Made by a program: the position numbers and the translations under genes. Positions 41,239 to 51,771 of a stretch of 64,000 bases of DNA are shown here, in pieces. Within the stretch, counting starts at the first letter, position 1, and each line of letters opens with the position of its first letter. The stretch is from assembly GCA_025359425.1 (NCBI GenBank), contig JANYGC010000055.1, positions 1 to 64,000 on the forward strand, read 5' to 3'. The DNA is from Sphingomonadaceae bacterium. GTDB lineage: Bacteria; Pseudomonadota; Alphaproteobacteria; Sphingomonadales; Sphingomonadaceae. The notes beneath the pieces are model-generated. The model worked only from the letters and a program-made list of their open reading frames with translations. It was not told the DNA's origin and searched no databases.

Positions 41239-44200
41239 CGTGTTTCTCCATTGTGTTGAAGCTGGATGCGCCGCTGCATCAGCAGATAGGCGGCGGGGAT
41301 TATGAGCATCGAAAGCAAGGGAGCGGTCAGCATTCCGCCGATCATCGGCGCGGCGATCCGGCTCATGACTTCCGAACCTGTACCGGTGCCGATGAGGATG
41401 GGGAACAGGCCGGCAAGGATCACCGCAACTGTCATGGCCTTGGGACGGACGCGGAGCAGCGCACCGGCGCGGATGGCGGATTTTACGTCGCTGTTCTCTG
41501 CCAATGCGGATTTGAGGTAGATCAGCATCACCACCCCGAACTCAGCCGAAACCCCTGCCAGCGCGATGAACCCGACGCCGGTGGCGACCGACTGGTTGAA
41601 CCCCAACAGGTAAAGCAGCCAGACTCCGCCGGTCAGCGCAAACGGCAGCGTCGCCATGATCAGTGCGGCCTCGTCCCAGCGCCGGAATGTCGCGTAGAGC
41701 AGCGCGAAGATGATCAGCAGGGTCGCGGGCACGACGATCTTCAATCGCTGCGTCGCGCGGTCGAGAAACTCGAATTGGCCCGTGTAAGCGACGCTGATCC
41801 CCGGCGGCAGTTTCACCTTCTGGGCGACCGCCCTTTGCAGGTCGCCGACAATCTCGGTGAGGGCACGGCCTCGCCCGTCGATATAGACCCAAGTGGCAGG
41901 GCGGCCATTCTCGCTGCGCAGCATCGGCGGACCATTGGTGACTTGGACATTGGCGACTGTCCCCAGCGTGATTTGCTGGCGCGAGGGCGTCAGCACCGGC
42001 AGGTTGGTGATGTCGTCAACACTATCGCGGATTTCGCGGGGGTAACGCAGGCTGATCGGGTAGCGGGCAAGACCCTCGACAGTCTGCCCGAGCGCCTCGC
42101 CGCCGATTGCGCCTGAAACCACTGCCTGGACGTCTGCGACATTGAGACCATAGCGCGCCGCGGCCGCCCGGTTGATGGTAACGTCGATATAGCGTCCGCC
42201 TGACAGTCGTTCAGCCAGAGCGGAGCTGATCCCCGGCACGGTCTTGGCCACTGTTTCGATTTGGCGAGCGGTGCGGTCGATCTCGTCGAGGTTCGAGCCG
42301 GAAACCTTGATCCCGATTGGACTCTTGATGCCGGTCGCCAGCATGTCGATCCGGTTGCGGATCGGCGGAATCCAGAAATTGGCGAGGCCGGGGACTTTGA
42401 CCGTCTTGTCCAGCTCGTCGATCAACCGTTCCTGCGTGATGCCCGCGCGCCACTGGCTTTTGGGCTTGAAGCGGATCGTGGTCTCGAACATTTCGAGCGG
42501 GGCAGGATCGGTCGCTGTATCGGCGCGGCCCGCCTTGCCAAACACGCTTTCGACCTCGGGCACGGTCTTGATCAAGCGGTCGGTCTGCTGGAGCAATCTC
42601 GATGCGGTTGCGGTCGAAAGCCCCGGCAGAGCGGAGGGCATGTAGAGCAAATCTCCCTCATTCATCTGCGGCATGAACTCGCCGCCGGTCTGGCTGATCG
42701 GCCACGCGCTGGAGGCGAACACCAGCCCCGCGATGAGCAGCGCGGCTTTGGGCTTGGCGAGCGCCCAATCGAGCGCGGGACGGTAAATGCGCGTCAGGAA
42801 ACGGTTGATCGGGTTGCTATCCTCGCTCGGGATGCGGCCGCGGATCAGCCAGCCCATCAGCACCGGGATCAGGGTGATCGACAGCAAGGCCGCGCCAGCC
42901 ATTGCATAGGTTTTGGTGAAGGCGAGCGGCGCGAACAGCCGTCCTTCCTGACCTTGCAGCGAGAATATCGGGATGAACGAGAAAGTGATGATCAGCAGGC
43001 TGAGGAATAGCGCCGGGCCAACTTCTGCCGCCGCATTGGTGACGACACCCCATCGTTCCGCACCTTCCAATTCCTTGCCGGGGTTGTCGTGCGCCCAGCG
43101 TTCAAGGTGCTTGTGGGCATTCTCGATCATCACGACCGCCGCATCGACCATCGCCCCGATGGCGATGGCAATACCGCCGAGAGACAGGATGTTGGCGTTC
43201 AGTCCTTGCAAGCGCATGACGATGAACGCGATCAATATGCCGAGCGGCAAGGTCAGGATCGCCACCAGCGCCGAGCGCGCGTGCCACAGGAACAACCCGC
43301 AGACGAGCGCGACGATCAGGAATTCCTCGAACAGCTTGCCAGTGAGGTTTTCCACCGCGTGGTCGATCAGGCCCGAACGATCATAGGTGGTGACCACCTC
43401 GACACCGGGCGGCAGGCTGGCCTTGAGTTCGGCAAGCTTGGTGCGGACGCCTTCGATCACCTCACGGGCATTCTTGCCCTGGCGCATGACGATCACGCCG
43501 CCCGCGACCTCGCCCTCACCGTTGAGTTCGGCGATTCCGCGCCGCATTTCGGGGCCGACCTGCACCGTGGCCACATCGCCCAGCAACACCGGCACACCGC
43601 CCGCTGCGGCGCGGATCGGCACGGCGCGGAAATCGTCGAGGGTTTTGAGATAGCCGGTGGCGCGAATGACATATTCCGCTTCGGCCAGTTCGACGACACC
43701 GCCGCCGGTTTCCTGATTGGCGCGCTTGAGGGCATCGCTTACATCGCCCGCCGTTACGCCATATGCGGCCAGTTTCTGCGGATCGACCACGACCTGATAT
43801 TGCTTCACCATCCCGCCGATGCTGGCGACTTCGGCCACACCGGGAACTGCTTTCAGCTCAAAGCGCAGAAACCAGTCCTGAATGCTGCGGAGCTGGGCGA
43901 GATCGTGCTGCCCGGTCCTGTCGACCAGCGCATACTCGTAAATCCAGCCGACCCCGGTCGCGTCGGGACCGAGTGAAGCGGTCGCGCCCGCGGGCAACTT
44001 CCCCTGAATCTGACTGAGATATTCCAGCACCCGGCTGCGCGCCCAGTACAGATCGGTGCCGTCTTCAAACAGCACATAGACGTAGCTGTCGCCGACAAAC
44101 GAATAGCCGCGCACCACTTTCGCGCCGGGCACCGAGAGCATCGTCGAGGTGATTGGGTACGTCACCTGGTTCTCGACAATCTGCGGGGCTTGCCCCGGGT

Positions 44201-44357
44201 AGCTCGTCTTGATGATGACCTGCACGTCAGAGAGATCGGGCAGCGCGTCGACCGGGGTGGTTCTAACCGCCCCGATACCGATCACGGTCAACACGAGCGA
44301 AGCGATCACGACCAGACCGCGTGCCCTGACCGAGGCGCGGATGATCCATTCGATCAC
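41235..44357 (-). CDS. CusA/CzcA family heavy-metal RND efflux permease
   Basis: 1040 aa; [76 protein letters not shown]. Confidence 0.96.
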   Translation of the reverse strand: MIEWIIRASVRARGLVVIASLVLTVIGIGAVRTTPVDALPDLSDVQVIIKTSYPGQAPQIVENQVTYPITSTMLSVPGAKVVRGYSFVGDSYVYVLFEDGTDLYWARSRVLEYLSQIQGKLPAGATASLGPDATGVGWIYEYALVDRTGQHDLAQLRSIQDWFLRFELKAVPGVAEVASIGGMVKQYQVVVDPQKLAAYGVTAGDVSDALKRANQETGGGVVELAEAEYVIRATGYLKTLDDFRAVPIRAAAGGVPVLLGDVATVQVGPEMRRGIAELNGEGEVAGGVIVMRQGKNAREVIEGVRTKLAELKASLPPGVEVVTTYDRSGLIDHAVENLTGKLFEEFLIVALVCGLFLWHARSALVAILTLPLGILIAFIVMRLQGLNANILSLGGIAIAIGAMVDAAVVMIENAHKHLERWAHDNPGKELEGAERWGVVTNAAAEVGPALFLSLLIITFSFIPIFSLQGQEGRLFAPLAFTKTYAMAGAALLSITLIPVLMGWLIRGRIPSEDSNPINRFLTRIYRPALDWALAKPKAALLIAGLVFASSAWPISQTGGEFMPQMNEGDLLYMPSALPGLSTATASRLLQQTDRLIKTVPEVESVFGKAGRADTATDPAPLEMFETTIRFKPKSQWRAGITQERLIDELDKTVKVPGLANFWIPPIRNRIDMLATGIKSPIGIKVSGSNLDEIDRTARQIETVAKTVPGISSALAERLSGGRYIDVTINRAAAARYGLNVADVQAVVSGAIGGEALGQTVEGLARYPISLRYPREIRDSVDDITNLPVLTPSRQQITLGTVANVQVTNGPPMLRSENGRPATWVYIDGRGRALTEIVGDLQRAVAQKVKLPPGISVAYTGQFEFLDRATQRLKIVVPATLLIIFALLYATFRRWDEAALIMATLPFALTGGVWLLYLLGFNQSVATGVGFIALAGVSAEFGVVMLIYLKSALAENSDVKSAIRAGALLRVRPKAMTVAVILAGLFPILIGTGTGSEVMSRIAAPMIGGMLTAPLLSMLIIPAAYLLMQRRIQLQHNGETR

Positions 44358-45583
44358 TGTGCACCACCAATCGGTCGCGCCGCGATCCCGGTCAGGCTGG
44401 CTTCGGAATCGAGCAGGAACTGGCCCGAAGCGACGACCTTTTCTCCCACAGCAAGCCCTGCCAGAATCTCGGTCTGCCCGCCGCCTTCACGGCCCGTTCG
44501 AACTTCTGCCGGTTGATAACGCCCGTCACCGCTCGCCAGCATGACGATTGTGCGGGTGCCGGTGCGGATCACGGCTTCGCTGGGGACCAGCAGCGCTGGC
44601 TTGACGTCGCCGCCCAGCGCGACTGCCGCAAACATGCCGGGGCGCAAGCGTCCGCGGCGATTGGGTAGCTCGATCCGCACGGTCAGCGTGCGGCTGTCGG
44701 TTTGCGCGGTCGGCAGGATCGCAACGATCCGGCCGCCGAATGGCTCACCCGGGAAGGCAGTGAGCGTGGCGGTAGCGCGCTGCCCAATGCGGAGGCTGCC
44801 CGACTGCGCCTCAGGCACGGCGGCGTTGAGCCAGACCGTGCCAATGCCGGTAACTTGGGCCAAGGTCTGCCCCAGGCTGAGCGTCATCCCGGCGCGAACA
44901 TCGAGGGTCTGAATCACCCCCGAGATCGGCGAGGTAATTGTGACCGTGCCATTGGTCCGTCCCGAGCGTTCGACGCTGGCAATCAAGCCGTCGGACATAC
45001 CCAGCAACTTAAGCCGCTGTCGGGCGGCGGCGGTGAGATCGGGCCTGCCGAGACGGTTGACGGCAAGAAACTCGGTCTGCGCCCCGCCCCATTCGGGCAG
45101 CTGGACGTCGGCAATCGGTGCACCCGCCGCGATCACGTCGCCGGGAGCGCGGGCATAAACACGCGACACGAACCCGCCCGACCGCGCTTGGACAATCGCC
45201 ACATCGTGTTGGTTGAAGTCGATACTGCCGGCAACATTCAGCGGCGCCGCCAACGAGCCGAGCTGCGCGGTAACCACCCGAATCCCCAGGTTCTGCATCG
45301 CAGAGGGGTCGATTTTCATGCCCGATGCCGCTCCCGCCTGGTCGGCATATTTAGGCTGAGTCTTCATCCCCATCGAGCTCAACGAGTTGGGATTGTCGTA
45401 ACGCTCTTGCGGCACCATCGGATCATAATAGTAGAGGATCTTGCGCCCGTTAGCACTCGCTGCCGTGGGAACAACTTCATCACTCCCGCGCTGGCCGAAC
45501 CAATATCCACCACCACCTGCGACGAGAACCGCTGCGAATATTCCGGCGCGCCAACGCGCCGCAGTGGTTGCATCCATGCTCAT
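44354..45583 (-). CDS. CusB-like efflux RND periplasmic adaptor
   Basis: [33 protein letters not shown] ... adaptor barrel/lipoyl pattern. Confidence 0.93.
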   Translation of the reverse strand: MSMDATTAARWRAGIFAAVLVAGGGGYWFGQRGSDEVVPTAASANGRKILYYYDPMVPQERYDNPNSLSSMGMKTQPKYADQAGAASGMKIDPSAMQNLGIRVVTAQLGSLAAPLNVAGSIDFNQHDVAIVQARSGGFVSRVYARAPGDVIAAGAPIADVQLPEWGGAQTEFLAVNRLGRPDLTAAARQRLKLLGMSDGLIASVERSGRTNGTVTITSPISGVIQTLDVRAGMTLSLGQTLAQVTGIGTVWLNAAVPEAQSGSLRIGQRATATLTAFPGEPFGGRIVAILPTAQTDSRTLTVRIELPNRRGRLRPGMFAAVALGGDVKPALLVPSEAVIRTGTRTIVMLASGDGRYQPAEVRTGREGGGQTEILAGLAVGEKVVASGQFLLDSEASLTGIAARPIGGAQ

Positions 45584-46809
45584 GGCCGCATCTCCCCATA
45601 GGTGTAGTTGAGCCGCATCGCAGCGCGCGCGACGTCGGCTTCACGGGACAGCGCCTCGACTTCGGCTTCGGCCTCAGCCAGTGTCGAAAGCAGCGCGCTG
45701 CCGAGATCGAGCTTGCCCGCGGCGTAGCTCGCCATGTCGAGCTCGGCCCGGCGCTTGGCCAGCGGCACCAGCGTGTTGCGTGCATTCAGCAGGCGCTGGT
45801 GATGCATGGCATGATCGGCGAGATCCCCATCGAGCGCGGCCAGGACGTCGCGTTCTCCGGCATCGCGCATCAACCGGGCGCGGCTGGCCTCGCTCTCGCG
45901 CGCGGCGATCAGGGGATCTTGCCGGTGCTTGCCGAAGAACGGCAGGTCGATGCTGAGCGTGACTGATACCAGATCGCCATAGGCCGGATCGCGGCGGCCA
46001 TAGGAGGTGCCAATCCGCCAGTCGGGCCGCTTGTTGGCGCGGGCTAACGAGACATCGGCATCGGCTACCCGCGCCTGCGCATCGAGCGCCTGCAACCGGG
46101 GCAGCACCGCGACATGCGCCCGCAACGCGGGTCCGTTCACTTCGAGTGCGGGCGGCGTTCCGGAGACATCCGCATCGGGATCGCCGGTCAGGCGGGCAAG
46201 CCGCGCTTGCGCCTTGGCCGCATCGGCTTGAAGCTCGCTGCGCCGATCTTTCACCGCGGCGCGCAATTGTTCGGGTTCGAGCGCCTGAGAAGGACGGGCC
46301 GAACCCGATGCCAGCCGCGCCGACACTGTCGTCTGCAATTCGCCGAGGCTCTCATCAAGCGACTCCAGCTGCACGAGCCGTCGCTTGGCGTAGTAGAGAT
46401 CAACCCAGGCCAGCGCCGTCTCGAGCCGGATATTCTGCGCTTCGACCGCCAGATCGGCATCGGCGACGCCAATATCGGCCTGCGCCCGTCCGCGCTGAGC
46501 GCGGCGCTTAGCGGGATTGGGAAACTGCTGGCTGACACCGACCTTGGTCATCGTGAAGTTGTCACGGGTAAAACTCCCGGCGTTGGGACCGGTCACTGGA
46601 AAGTCCTGAATGCCGAGATCGAGCGTCGGATCGGGGAGCTGTCCGGCGGCAATCGATGCCGAACGGGTCGCCGCGACTCCTGCCTCGCCTGCTCGCAGCG
46701 ACGGCGCATTCGCCGCCGCGCGCTGAAGCGCAGTGTCGAAAGTCATCGGTTCGGCCAGCGCAGTGCCCGAAATCACCACAAGCAGCGGGGCCAGAAAGAT
46801 TATGCGCAT
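45580..46809 (-). CDS. TolC family outer membrane protein (CusC-type)
   Basis: Signal peptide MRIIFLAPLLVVISGTALA; TFDTALQRAAANAPSLRAGEAGV. Confidence 0.92.
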   Translation of the reverse strand: MRIIFLAPLLVVISGTALAEPMTFDTALQRAAANAPSLRAGEAGVAATRSASIAAGQLPDPTLDLGIQDFPVTGPNAGSFTRDNFTMTKVGVSQQFPNPAKRRAQRGRAQADIGVADADLAVEAQNIRLETALAWVDLYYAKRRLVQLESLDESLGELQTTVSARLASGSARPSQALEPEQLRAAVKDRRSELQADAAKAQARLARLTGDPDADVSGTPPALEVNGPALRAHVAVLPRLQALDAQARVADADVSLARANKRPDWRIGTSYGRRDPAYGDLVSVTLSIDLPFFGKHRQDPLIAARESEASRARLMRDAGERDVLAALDGDLADHAMHHQRLLNARNTLVPLAKRRAELDMASYAAGKLDLGSALLSTLAEAEAEVEALSREADVARAAMRLNYTYGEMRP

Positions 46810-46947
46810 GAAGCTCTCCTGATCGGCAGAGCCGAGCCGGGAACGCAAAAGCAGCCTGAGGCAGTCGTTCGTCGGCGAGGTGTCGAACACCCCGCCGACG
46901 ATACGCGCCCAGCCAGTTTGCTTTTCATTATCGGCCAGGCAATCGCC

Positions 46948-47217
46948 TTAGCCGGCCAATGGCGCGTCGGACTTGCCCGGCATGCTCATCATGCAATCGG
47001 CCGCGCTCATCTTCATCTTGGCGCAGTTGCAGTCGGCCATGTCGGTGTCGCCGTCCTTGATCCAGACGCGGACCTGCTGCGGCAGGTTGGCCCGGTTCGG
47101 CCCAGAGATGGCTCGCGACTGCCATTCCCAATGGCCGCCAGCAGGCGTGTGGGCAAAACTGGCGGAGGCGGTGGTGAGTGCCGCAATGGCTGCGGCGAGT
47201 GTCAGAATCGTCTTCAT
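46948..47217 (-). CDS. Small Met/Cys-rich periplasmic protein of the metal cluster
   Basis: Signal peptide; C-terminal ADCNCAKMKMSAADCMMSMPGKSDAPLAG. Confidence 0.75.
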   Translation of the reverse strand: MKTILTLAAAIAALTTASASFAHTPAGGHWEWQSRAISGPNRANLPQQVRVWIKDGDTDMADCNCAKMKMSAADCMMSMPGKSDAPLAG

Positions 47218-47286
47218 GTCAAAAATCCTTGGTTGAATCGCGTTGGGGCGCAGAACGGCAGTTGAAGCCGCTAAGCGCCAGTCGGT

Positions 47287-47673
47287 TCAGCCAAGGAGTG
47301 ACGGAGGGTCGGGTTCAGGCGCGACGCTACGCCCGGTCAGAACGGAGGTGGCAGACCAGAGTTCAAGTCCGGCAACGGCCAGCGGCGGTTCAATATTCGG
47401 CGAAAGCGTTCCGAGGCCAACGATTGCCGCGCATCCCGCCATGGCCAGACACCCAGGCGTCATGTCCTTGCAGGGGGCTGAATTCTTGTCGGATTTGTGC
47501 TGGCTCATGGCACAATCGGCCATTCCTGCCATCTGCCCAGCCATCGACGCGGCCATCGTCGTCATCTGTTCCTTTTGCATTTCAGCACAGGGGCTGGACG
47601 CAAAAGCCACGCTTTGCCCGGCAAGGCCAAGAATGACCCCGAGCAACAGGAGATGGCGGAACAAAAACTTCAT
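47287..47673 (-). CDS. Met/Cys-rich secreted protein of the metal cluster
   Basis: Signal-like N-terminus; CAEMQKEQMTTMAASMAGQMAGMADCAMSQHKSDKNSAPCKDMTPGCLAM. Confidence 0.7.
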   Translation of the reverse strand: MKFLFRHLLLLGVILGLAGQSVAFASSPCAEMQKEQMTTMAASMAGQMAGMADCAMSQHKSDKNSAPCKDMTPGCLAMAGCAAIVGLGTLSPNIEPPLAVAGLELWSATSVLTGRSVAPEPDPPSLLG

Positions 47674-47707
47674 AGTGGTGGCGAAATGCTCTTGAGGGTG
47701 GTGAATG

Positions 47708-48934
47708 TCAATCTGGCCGGGCTTCGGTAGAGGTGACACTGTGCACTGTGCTGCCGAAAATTAGCGCTATGAGCGCAGCTGCGGCTATGGCTGCTCCGGC
47801 AAAAAAGGTCGCATTAGCGCCGAGCTTGTCCCACAACAGGCCCGCGACGACACTGGCGACCAGCAGCGCGATCCCTGTGGCGAGATTGAACAGACCGAAG
47901 GCCGACCCGCGCAATTCTGCAGGTGCCTGATCTGCCACCAGCTTGGCCATCAAGCCTTGCGTGAGCGCCATGTGCAGGCCCCACAGGGCAATCCCGGCAA
48001 ACGCCCCGGCCAGTCCTGAAACCATTGCCAGGACAAGATCGGCGAGGATCAGGCAGGCGAGCCCCCAACCCAGCAAAATGCGCGCCGACACACGATCGGA
48101 TGCGATACCAGCTGGATAGGCACCGAGTGCATAGACCACATTCATGACGACCAGCACGGCGGGCGCATAGGTCAGCGGCAGCCCCTCGGCCGATACCTTG
48201 AGGATCAGGAACGCTTCGCTGAACCGTGCCAGCGTGAAGATGACGCCAAGCGCGACAACGCCCCAGAACGGCCGCTCAAGGCGTTTGAGATCGGCAAACG
48301 CGATTGGCGGGCGTTCTGGTTTGGGGGCCGCATGATCGATCCGTTCCTCAACGCCAAAGATCACGCAAAGGACCGCCAGTATTGCCGGGACGACCGCAAC
48401 CCAGAAGACCAGGCGCATGTCGTTGGCAAAGGCGGCCATCAGCCCGATGGCCAGCAGCGGTCCAGCGAAGGCTCCAACCGTATCGAGCGACTGGCGCAGA
48501 CCGAAAGCCCGCCCGCGAATGGCTGCTGGTGTGACATCGGCCACCAGCGCATCGCGCGGGGCACCGCGCAAACCCTTCCCGATCCTGTCGGCAAACCGTG
48601 CGCCGAGCACCACTGGCGCTGAGCCGGCCAGAGCGAACAGCGGTTTGCTCAAGGCGCCCAGACCATAGCCCAGCAGGATCAGCGGTTTGCGCCGCCCGAT
48701 CCGGTCCGAAATATAGCCCGAGAACACTTTCGTGATCGAAGCGGTTGCCTCGGCGATCCCGTCGATCAACCCAACCATCGCGATGCTAACCCCGAGCGTC
48801 GTAGTCAGGAACAGCGGCAGCAGCGCGTGGATGATCTCGGACGACAGATCCATGAACAGGCTGACCAGACCGAGCGCCCAGACTGTGTGGGGAATAGCCA
48901 AGCGAGGACCATCATGTTTGCGGATAGGCATCAA
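47708..48934 (-). CDS. MFS transporter
   Basis: VSLFMDLSSEIIHALLPLFLTTTLG ... SGYISDRIGRRKPLILLGYGLGALSKPLFALA. Confidence 0.92.
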   Translation of the reverse strand: MMPIRKHDGPRLAIPHTVWALGLVSLFMDLSSEIIHALLPLFLTTTLGVSIAMVGLIDGIAEATASITKVFSGYISDRIGRRKPLILLGYGLGALSKPLFALAGSAPVVLGARFADRIGKGLRGAPRDALVADVTPAAIRGRAFGLRQSLDTVGAFAGPLLAIGLMAAFANDMRLVFWVAVVPAILAVLCVIFGVEERIDHAAPKPERPPIAFADLKRLERPFWGVVALGVIFTLARFSEAFLILKVSAEGLPLTYAPAVLVVMNVVYALGAYPAGIASDRVSARILLGWGLACLILADLVLAMVSGLAGAFAGIALWGLHMALTQGLMAKLVADQAPAELRGSAFGLFNLATGIALLVASVVAGLLWDKLGANATFFAGAAIAAAALIALIFGSTVHSVTSTEARPD

Positions 48935-50139
48935 TGGCGATTGTAGCGTTGGAGGCTGATCCTAAGTCCTATCCGCACTTCATCACTGGGATTGGCATTT
49001 GTGATGATCGCAGTGGGGCCACTGACGCTGTTGTGAGCATATTCAACGTGCAGGCTCACCAGCTTGCCGGTGTAGGGCAGATTATAGTTGAACCCCGTGC
49101 GTATGGCTCGCTGTTGCGCGCGGCCAGCGATTGAATCTTGCCCGAGGCTGACCAAATCATAGCGCAGGAACAGGTCGAGATCGCCCGCCTTGCTTGTATC
49201 AAACAGCGCGAATTGCGCCATCGCATAGCCACCAAGCACATCGCTGTTGCTGCCCGAAAAGCGCGAGCGGATCACCTCGCCTTCGATCGTTGCCGGGTGG
49301 CCTGCGAGCGGGAACGTATATGCGGCATCGGCTTCGAAAGTCAGCTTGCCGCCTGTTGCCGGAACGCTCCCCAGCGGTGCTGCGGCGATCGCTGTTGCCA
49401 GCGTGAAGCTGCGATTGGTGATCCCGCTCGTATAATCGCTGGCAAAGCCGAGTGTCAGCTTGCGTCCACCTTGTGCATCATTGATGGGCGTGAGGAGGAG
49501 CTTGCCCGCGACCGAGCGCCCGATGCTGTCGTGGTATTCCCCGGCGTTGAGCGAACCCCGGTTATCGCCCAGCGAAACCTGGATTGTTGCCTTGGGCGAC
49601 AATGCCCTCTGCACCTGAAACCCCATCTGCGCGCCGAAGGTATTGACCGAACCATGCTCTTCCAGAACCAGCGAACGGTTGATCGTCGGCAGATTGCCCG
49701 AGGACAGGTTGTCGTCGCGCGACAGGATATGGGTGTTATGCCCGAACAGCAGCCGAAACTTGCCTGGATCGTCGGCATCCTGAAGCGACACGAACAGGTT
49801 CTCGAAATTGCGGCGGAACGGCCCATTACGGAAGAAGTCGCTGTTGGTCAGATCGATTTCATAGACGACCGCAGCGCGCAAGTGCGGCGTAATCCGCGGT
49901 AAATCGAACTCGGCCCCTTGCCGCACCCGCCGCCAGCCATCTTTGCCGTCTGGATCGATCAGCCGTTCGGCAAAGCCCCAAGCGGTAATGCGGAAATCGT
50001 CCGATTGGACGACTACGCCCGCATCGGGGTTGAATGACAGAACCGGCGGGGGTGCGGGTGGAGTTACCGATTGCGCCAATGCTGGCGTTGCCGTGGCCGC
50101 CAGCAATGGCGCAGCCAAAATGGTGAGCGGAACCCTCAC
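48931..50139 (-). CDS. Outer-membrane porin-like protein (OprO/P-like)
   Basis: Signal peptide VRVPLTILAAPLLAATATPALAQ; beta-barrel-like alternation, VEYAHNSV, C-terminal LRISLQRYNRH; GTG start at 50139 overlaps upstream stop. Confidence 0.7.
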   Translation of the reverse strand: MRVPLTILAAPLLAATATPALAQSVTPPAPPPVLSFNPDAGVVVQSDDFRITAWGFAERLIDPDGKDGWRRVRQGAEFDLPRITPHLRAAVVYEIDLTNSDFFRNGPFRRNFENLFVSLQDADDPGKFRLLFGHNTHILSRDDNLSSGNLPTINRSLVLEEHGSVNTFGAQMGFQVQRALSPKATIQVSLGDNRGSLNAGEYHDSIGRSVAGKLLLTPINDAQGGRKLTLGFASDYTSGITNRSFTLATAIAAAPLGSVPATGGKLTFEADAAYTFPLAGHPATIEGEVIRSRFSGSNSDVLGGYAMAQFALFDTSKAGDLDLFLRYDLVSLGQDSIAGRAQQRAIRTGFNYNLPYTGKLVSLHVEYAHNSVSGPTAIITNANPSDEVRIGLRISLQRYNRH

Positions 50140-50699
50140 CAGAAATACCGCCGCCAGCCGCGCACCTTGCCCGCCGCGCCGGTGCGCCGTGCCCGCAGCA
50201 TGTTCAGATAGAGAATGATGCCGGTGATGCTCATGGCGATCAGTGCCAAACCCCACGCCAGCCCGAGAAACTTGCCGCCGTCACCGAGTATCTCGCCGGT
50301 ATGAAGACGTACTACCCAATCCTCGCCATCGGGTTCGGAGGCGATGATTGCAGCGTTTGCCGCATTGACTGTCACTTTGACCGGCTCTGCCCCGTCGAGA
50401 TGGAACACATAGGCTGGCACGGGAGCCTTGATGACCCAGTCAACAGAAGCAACGGGTCGATTGCCGTAGCGGGCGAGAATAATTGCGCGGGCCTTGTCCA
50501 TCGAGACTGCATTGGCGGGCAACGGCGCTGCCAGCGAAGCAGGGGAGGTAATTTGCGCCATCGCTTCACGCACGGCTTCGTCCTCGCCGAAGATTGCTTC
50601 AATCTGGAGCCAGATGCCGGTGGCGGCCACCGAGAGGAAAAAGACGATGCCGATAACGCTCAGCCAGCGGTGAATTTTGCGATTGGTCATCTGCGGCAA
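50136..50699 (-). CDS. PepSY-associated TM helix domain protein
   Basis: RKIHRWLSVIGIVFFLSVAATGIWLQIE ... RLHTGEILGDGGKFLGLAWGLALIAMSITGIILYLNM. Confidence 0.85.
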   Translation of the reverse strand: MPQMTNRKIHRWLSVIGIVFFLSVAATGIWLQIEAIFGEDEAVREAMAQITSPASLAAPLPANAVSMDKARAIILARYGNRPVASVDWVIKAPVPAYVFHLDGAEPVKVTVNAANAAIIASEPDGEDWVVRLHTGEILGDGGKFLGLAWGLALIAMSITGIILYLNMLRARRTGAAGKVRGWRRYFW

Positions 50700-50709
50700 G
50701 CACCCTAAT

Positions 50710-50762
50710 GTAATAGCTGTTACTTCCTAGAGGTCGCTCAGCGTGATGCAACACCTATTACA
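50710..50762. promoter_or_regulatory. Inverted pair of 13-mers GTAATAGCTGTTA / GTAATAGGTGTTG in a divergent promoter region
   Basis: gtaatagctgttac at 50710-50723; caacacctattac at 50750-50762 (reverse complement gtaataggtgttg). Confidence 0.45.
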
Positions 50763-50774
50763 ATCCACGCCCCG

Positions 50775-51311
50775 ATGAGCAGGCTCAAATGGCTCCTCTT
50801 GCTGACCCAGATACCTGCCTCCGCATCGAGCGCGCGGGTTGCGCTTTGGCGGCGACTTCGCGCAGCAGGGGCGACCAGCGTTGAACATGGTGCTTGGATG
50901 TTGCCTGCTTCCGAAGCGCATCAAACGCTGTTGAACGAGCTCGCCCAGACCGTGCAAGCGCAAGGGGGTAGTGCCAGTCTGTTCGAGGCAACTGCCGTTG
51001 CGGATGACAAGGAGATGATCGCGAGGTTCGTCAGCGACCGGCAGCGCGAATATCAGGAATTTGAAACCCGCAGCCAAGGGCTACTCGACGAAGTAGCCAA
51101 GGAGATCGCCGCTGAGAAGTTTACGTTTGCCGAGCTGGAAGAGGTCGAGGACGACTTGAAAAAGCTCGAAGTCTGGCTTGCCAAAATCGCCGTGCGCGAT
51201 TTCTTTGCTGGGGATGCCCTCACGACTGCTCAGCAACAGCTTGGGGCTTGCGCCCTTGCGGTCGAGAACTTCGCTGCCAACGTCTATGCCGCAGATGGAA
51301 TCGAGGAATGA
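50775..51311 (+). CDS. ChrB N-terminal-domain-like protein
   Basis: [68 protein letters not shown]. Confidence 0.75.
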   Translation: MSRLKWLLLLTQIPASASSARVALWRRLRAAGATSVEHGAWMLPASEAHQTLLNELAQTVQAQGGSASLFEATAVADDKEMIARFVSDRQREYQEFETRSQGLLDEVAKEIAAEKFTFAELEEVEDDLKKLEVWLAKIAVRDFFAGDALTTAQQQLGACALAVENFAANVYAADGIEE

Positions 51312-51537
51312 GGTAGGACTTAGACGCGATCCCCGCATATGCCCGGAAATCGGAATGACTCAGCACGCATATCGGTGCCCGAATCTCTTTTCGCCATTGA
51401 CTGAAAATAACGGAGAAAGTGGCGGTTTCAAGTCGCCGACTTTCGAGGCAAACCGCAAAAAGTTCTACACAGTTCCTGCACAGGCTAAAATTGGTATATT
51501 TTCAGAAACTATATCAGTGACTTGCAAGTCACCGATA

Positions 51538-51617
<80 letters not shown>

Positions 51618-51639
51618 ACCTGGGGTATCTCTGTCGCCG

Positions 51640-51716
51640 TGGTGGGCCCGGCAGGACTCGAACCCGCGACCTAGCCGTTATGAGCGGCCAGCTCTAACCA
51701 ACTGAGCTACAGGCCC
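51640..51716 (-). tRNA. tRNA with CAT anticodon (Ile2 or elongator Met), CCA encoded
   Basis: GGGCCTGTAGCTCAGTTGGTTAGAGCTGGCCGCTCATAACGGCTAGGTCGCGGGTTCGAGTCCTGCCGGGCCCACCA. Confidence 0.93.
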
Positions 51717-51771
51717 ATCAGGCGAAGCGACGGCGCGCGTTAGCTTGGCCCGATCACTTAAGCAAGCGCGG

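Noticed and set aside
41127-42116. 329-aa plus-strand ORF and other long ORFs antisense to cusA/cusB
   Set aside because: Gln/Arg/His/Asp-rich antisense shadows without recognisable domains.
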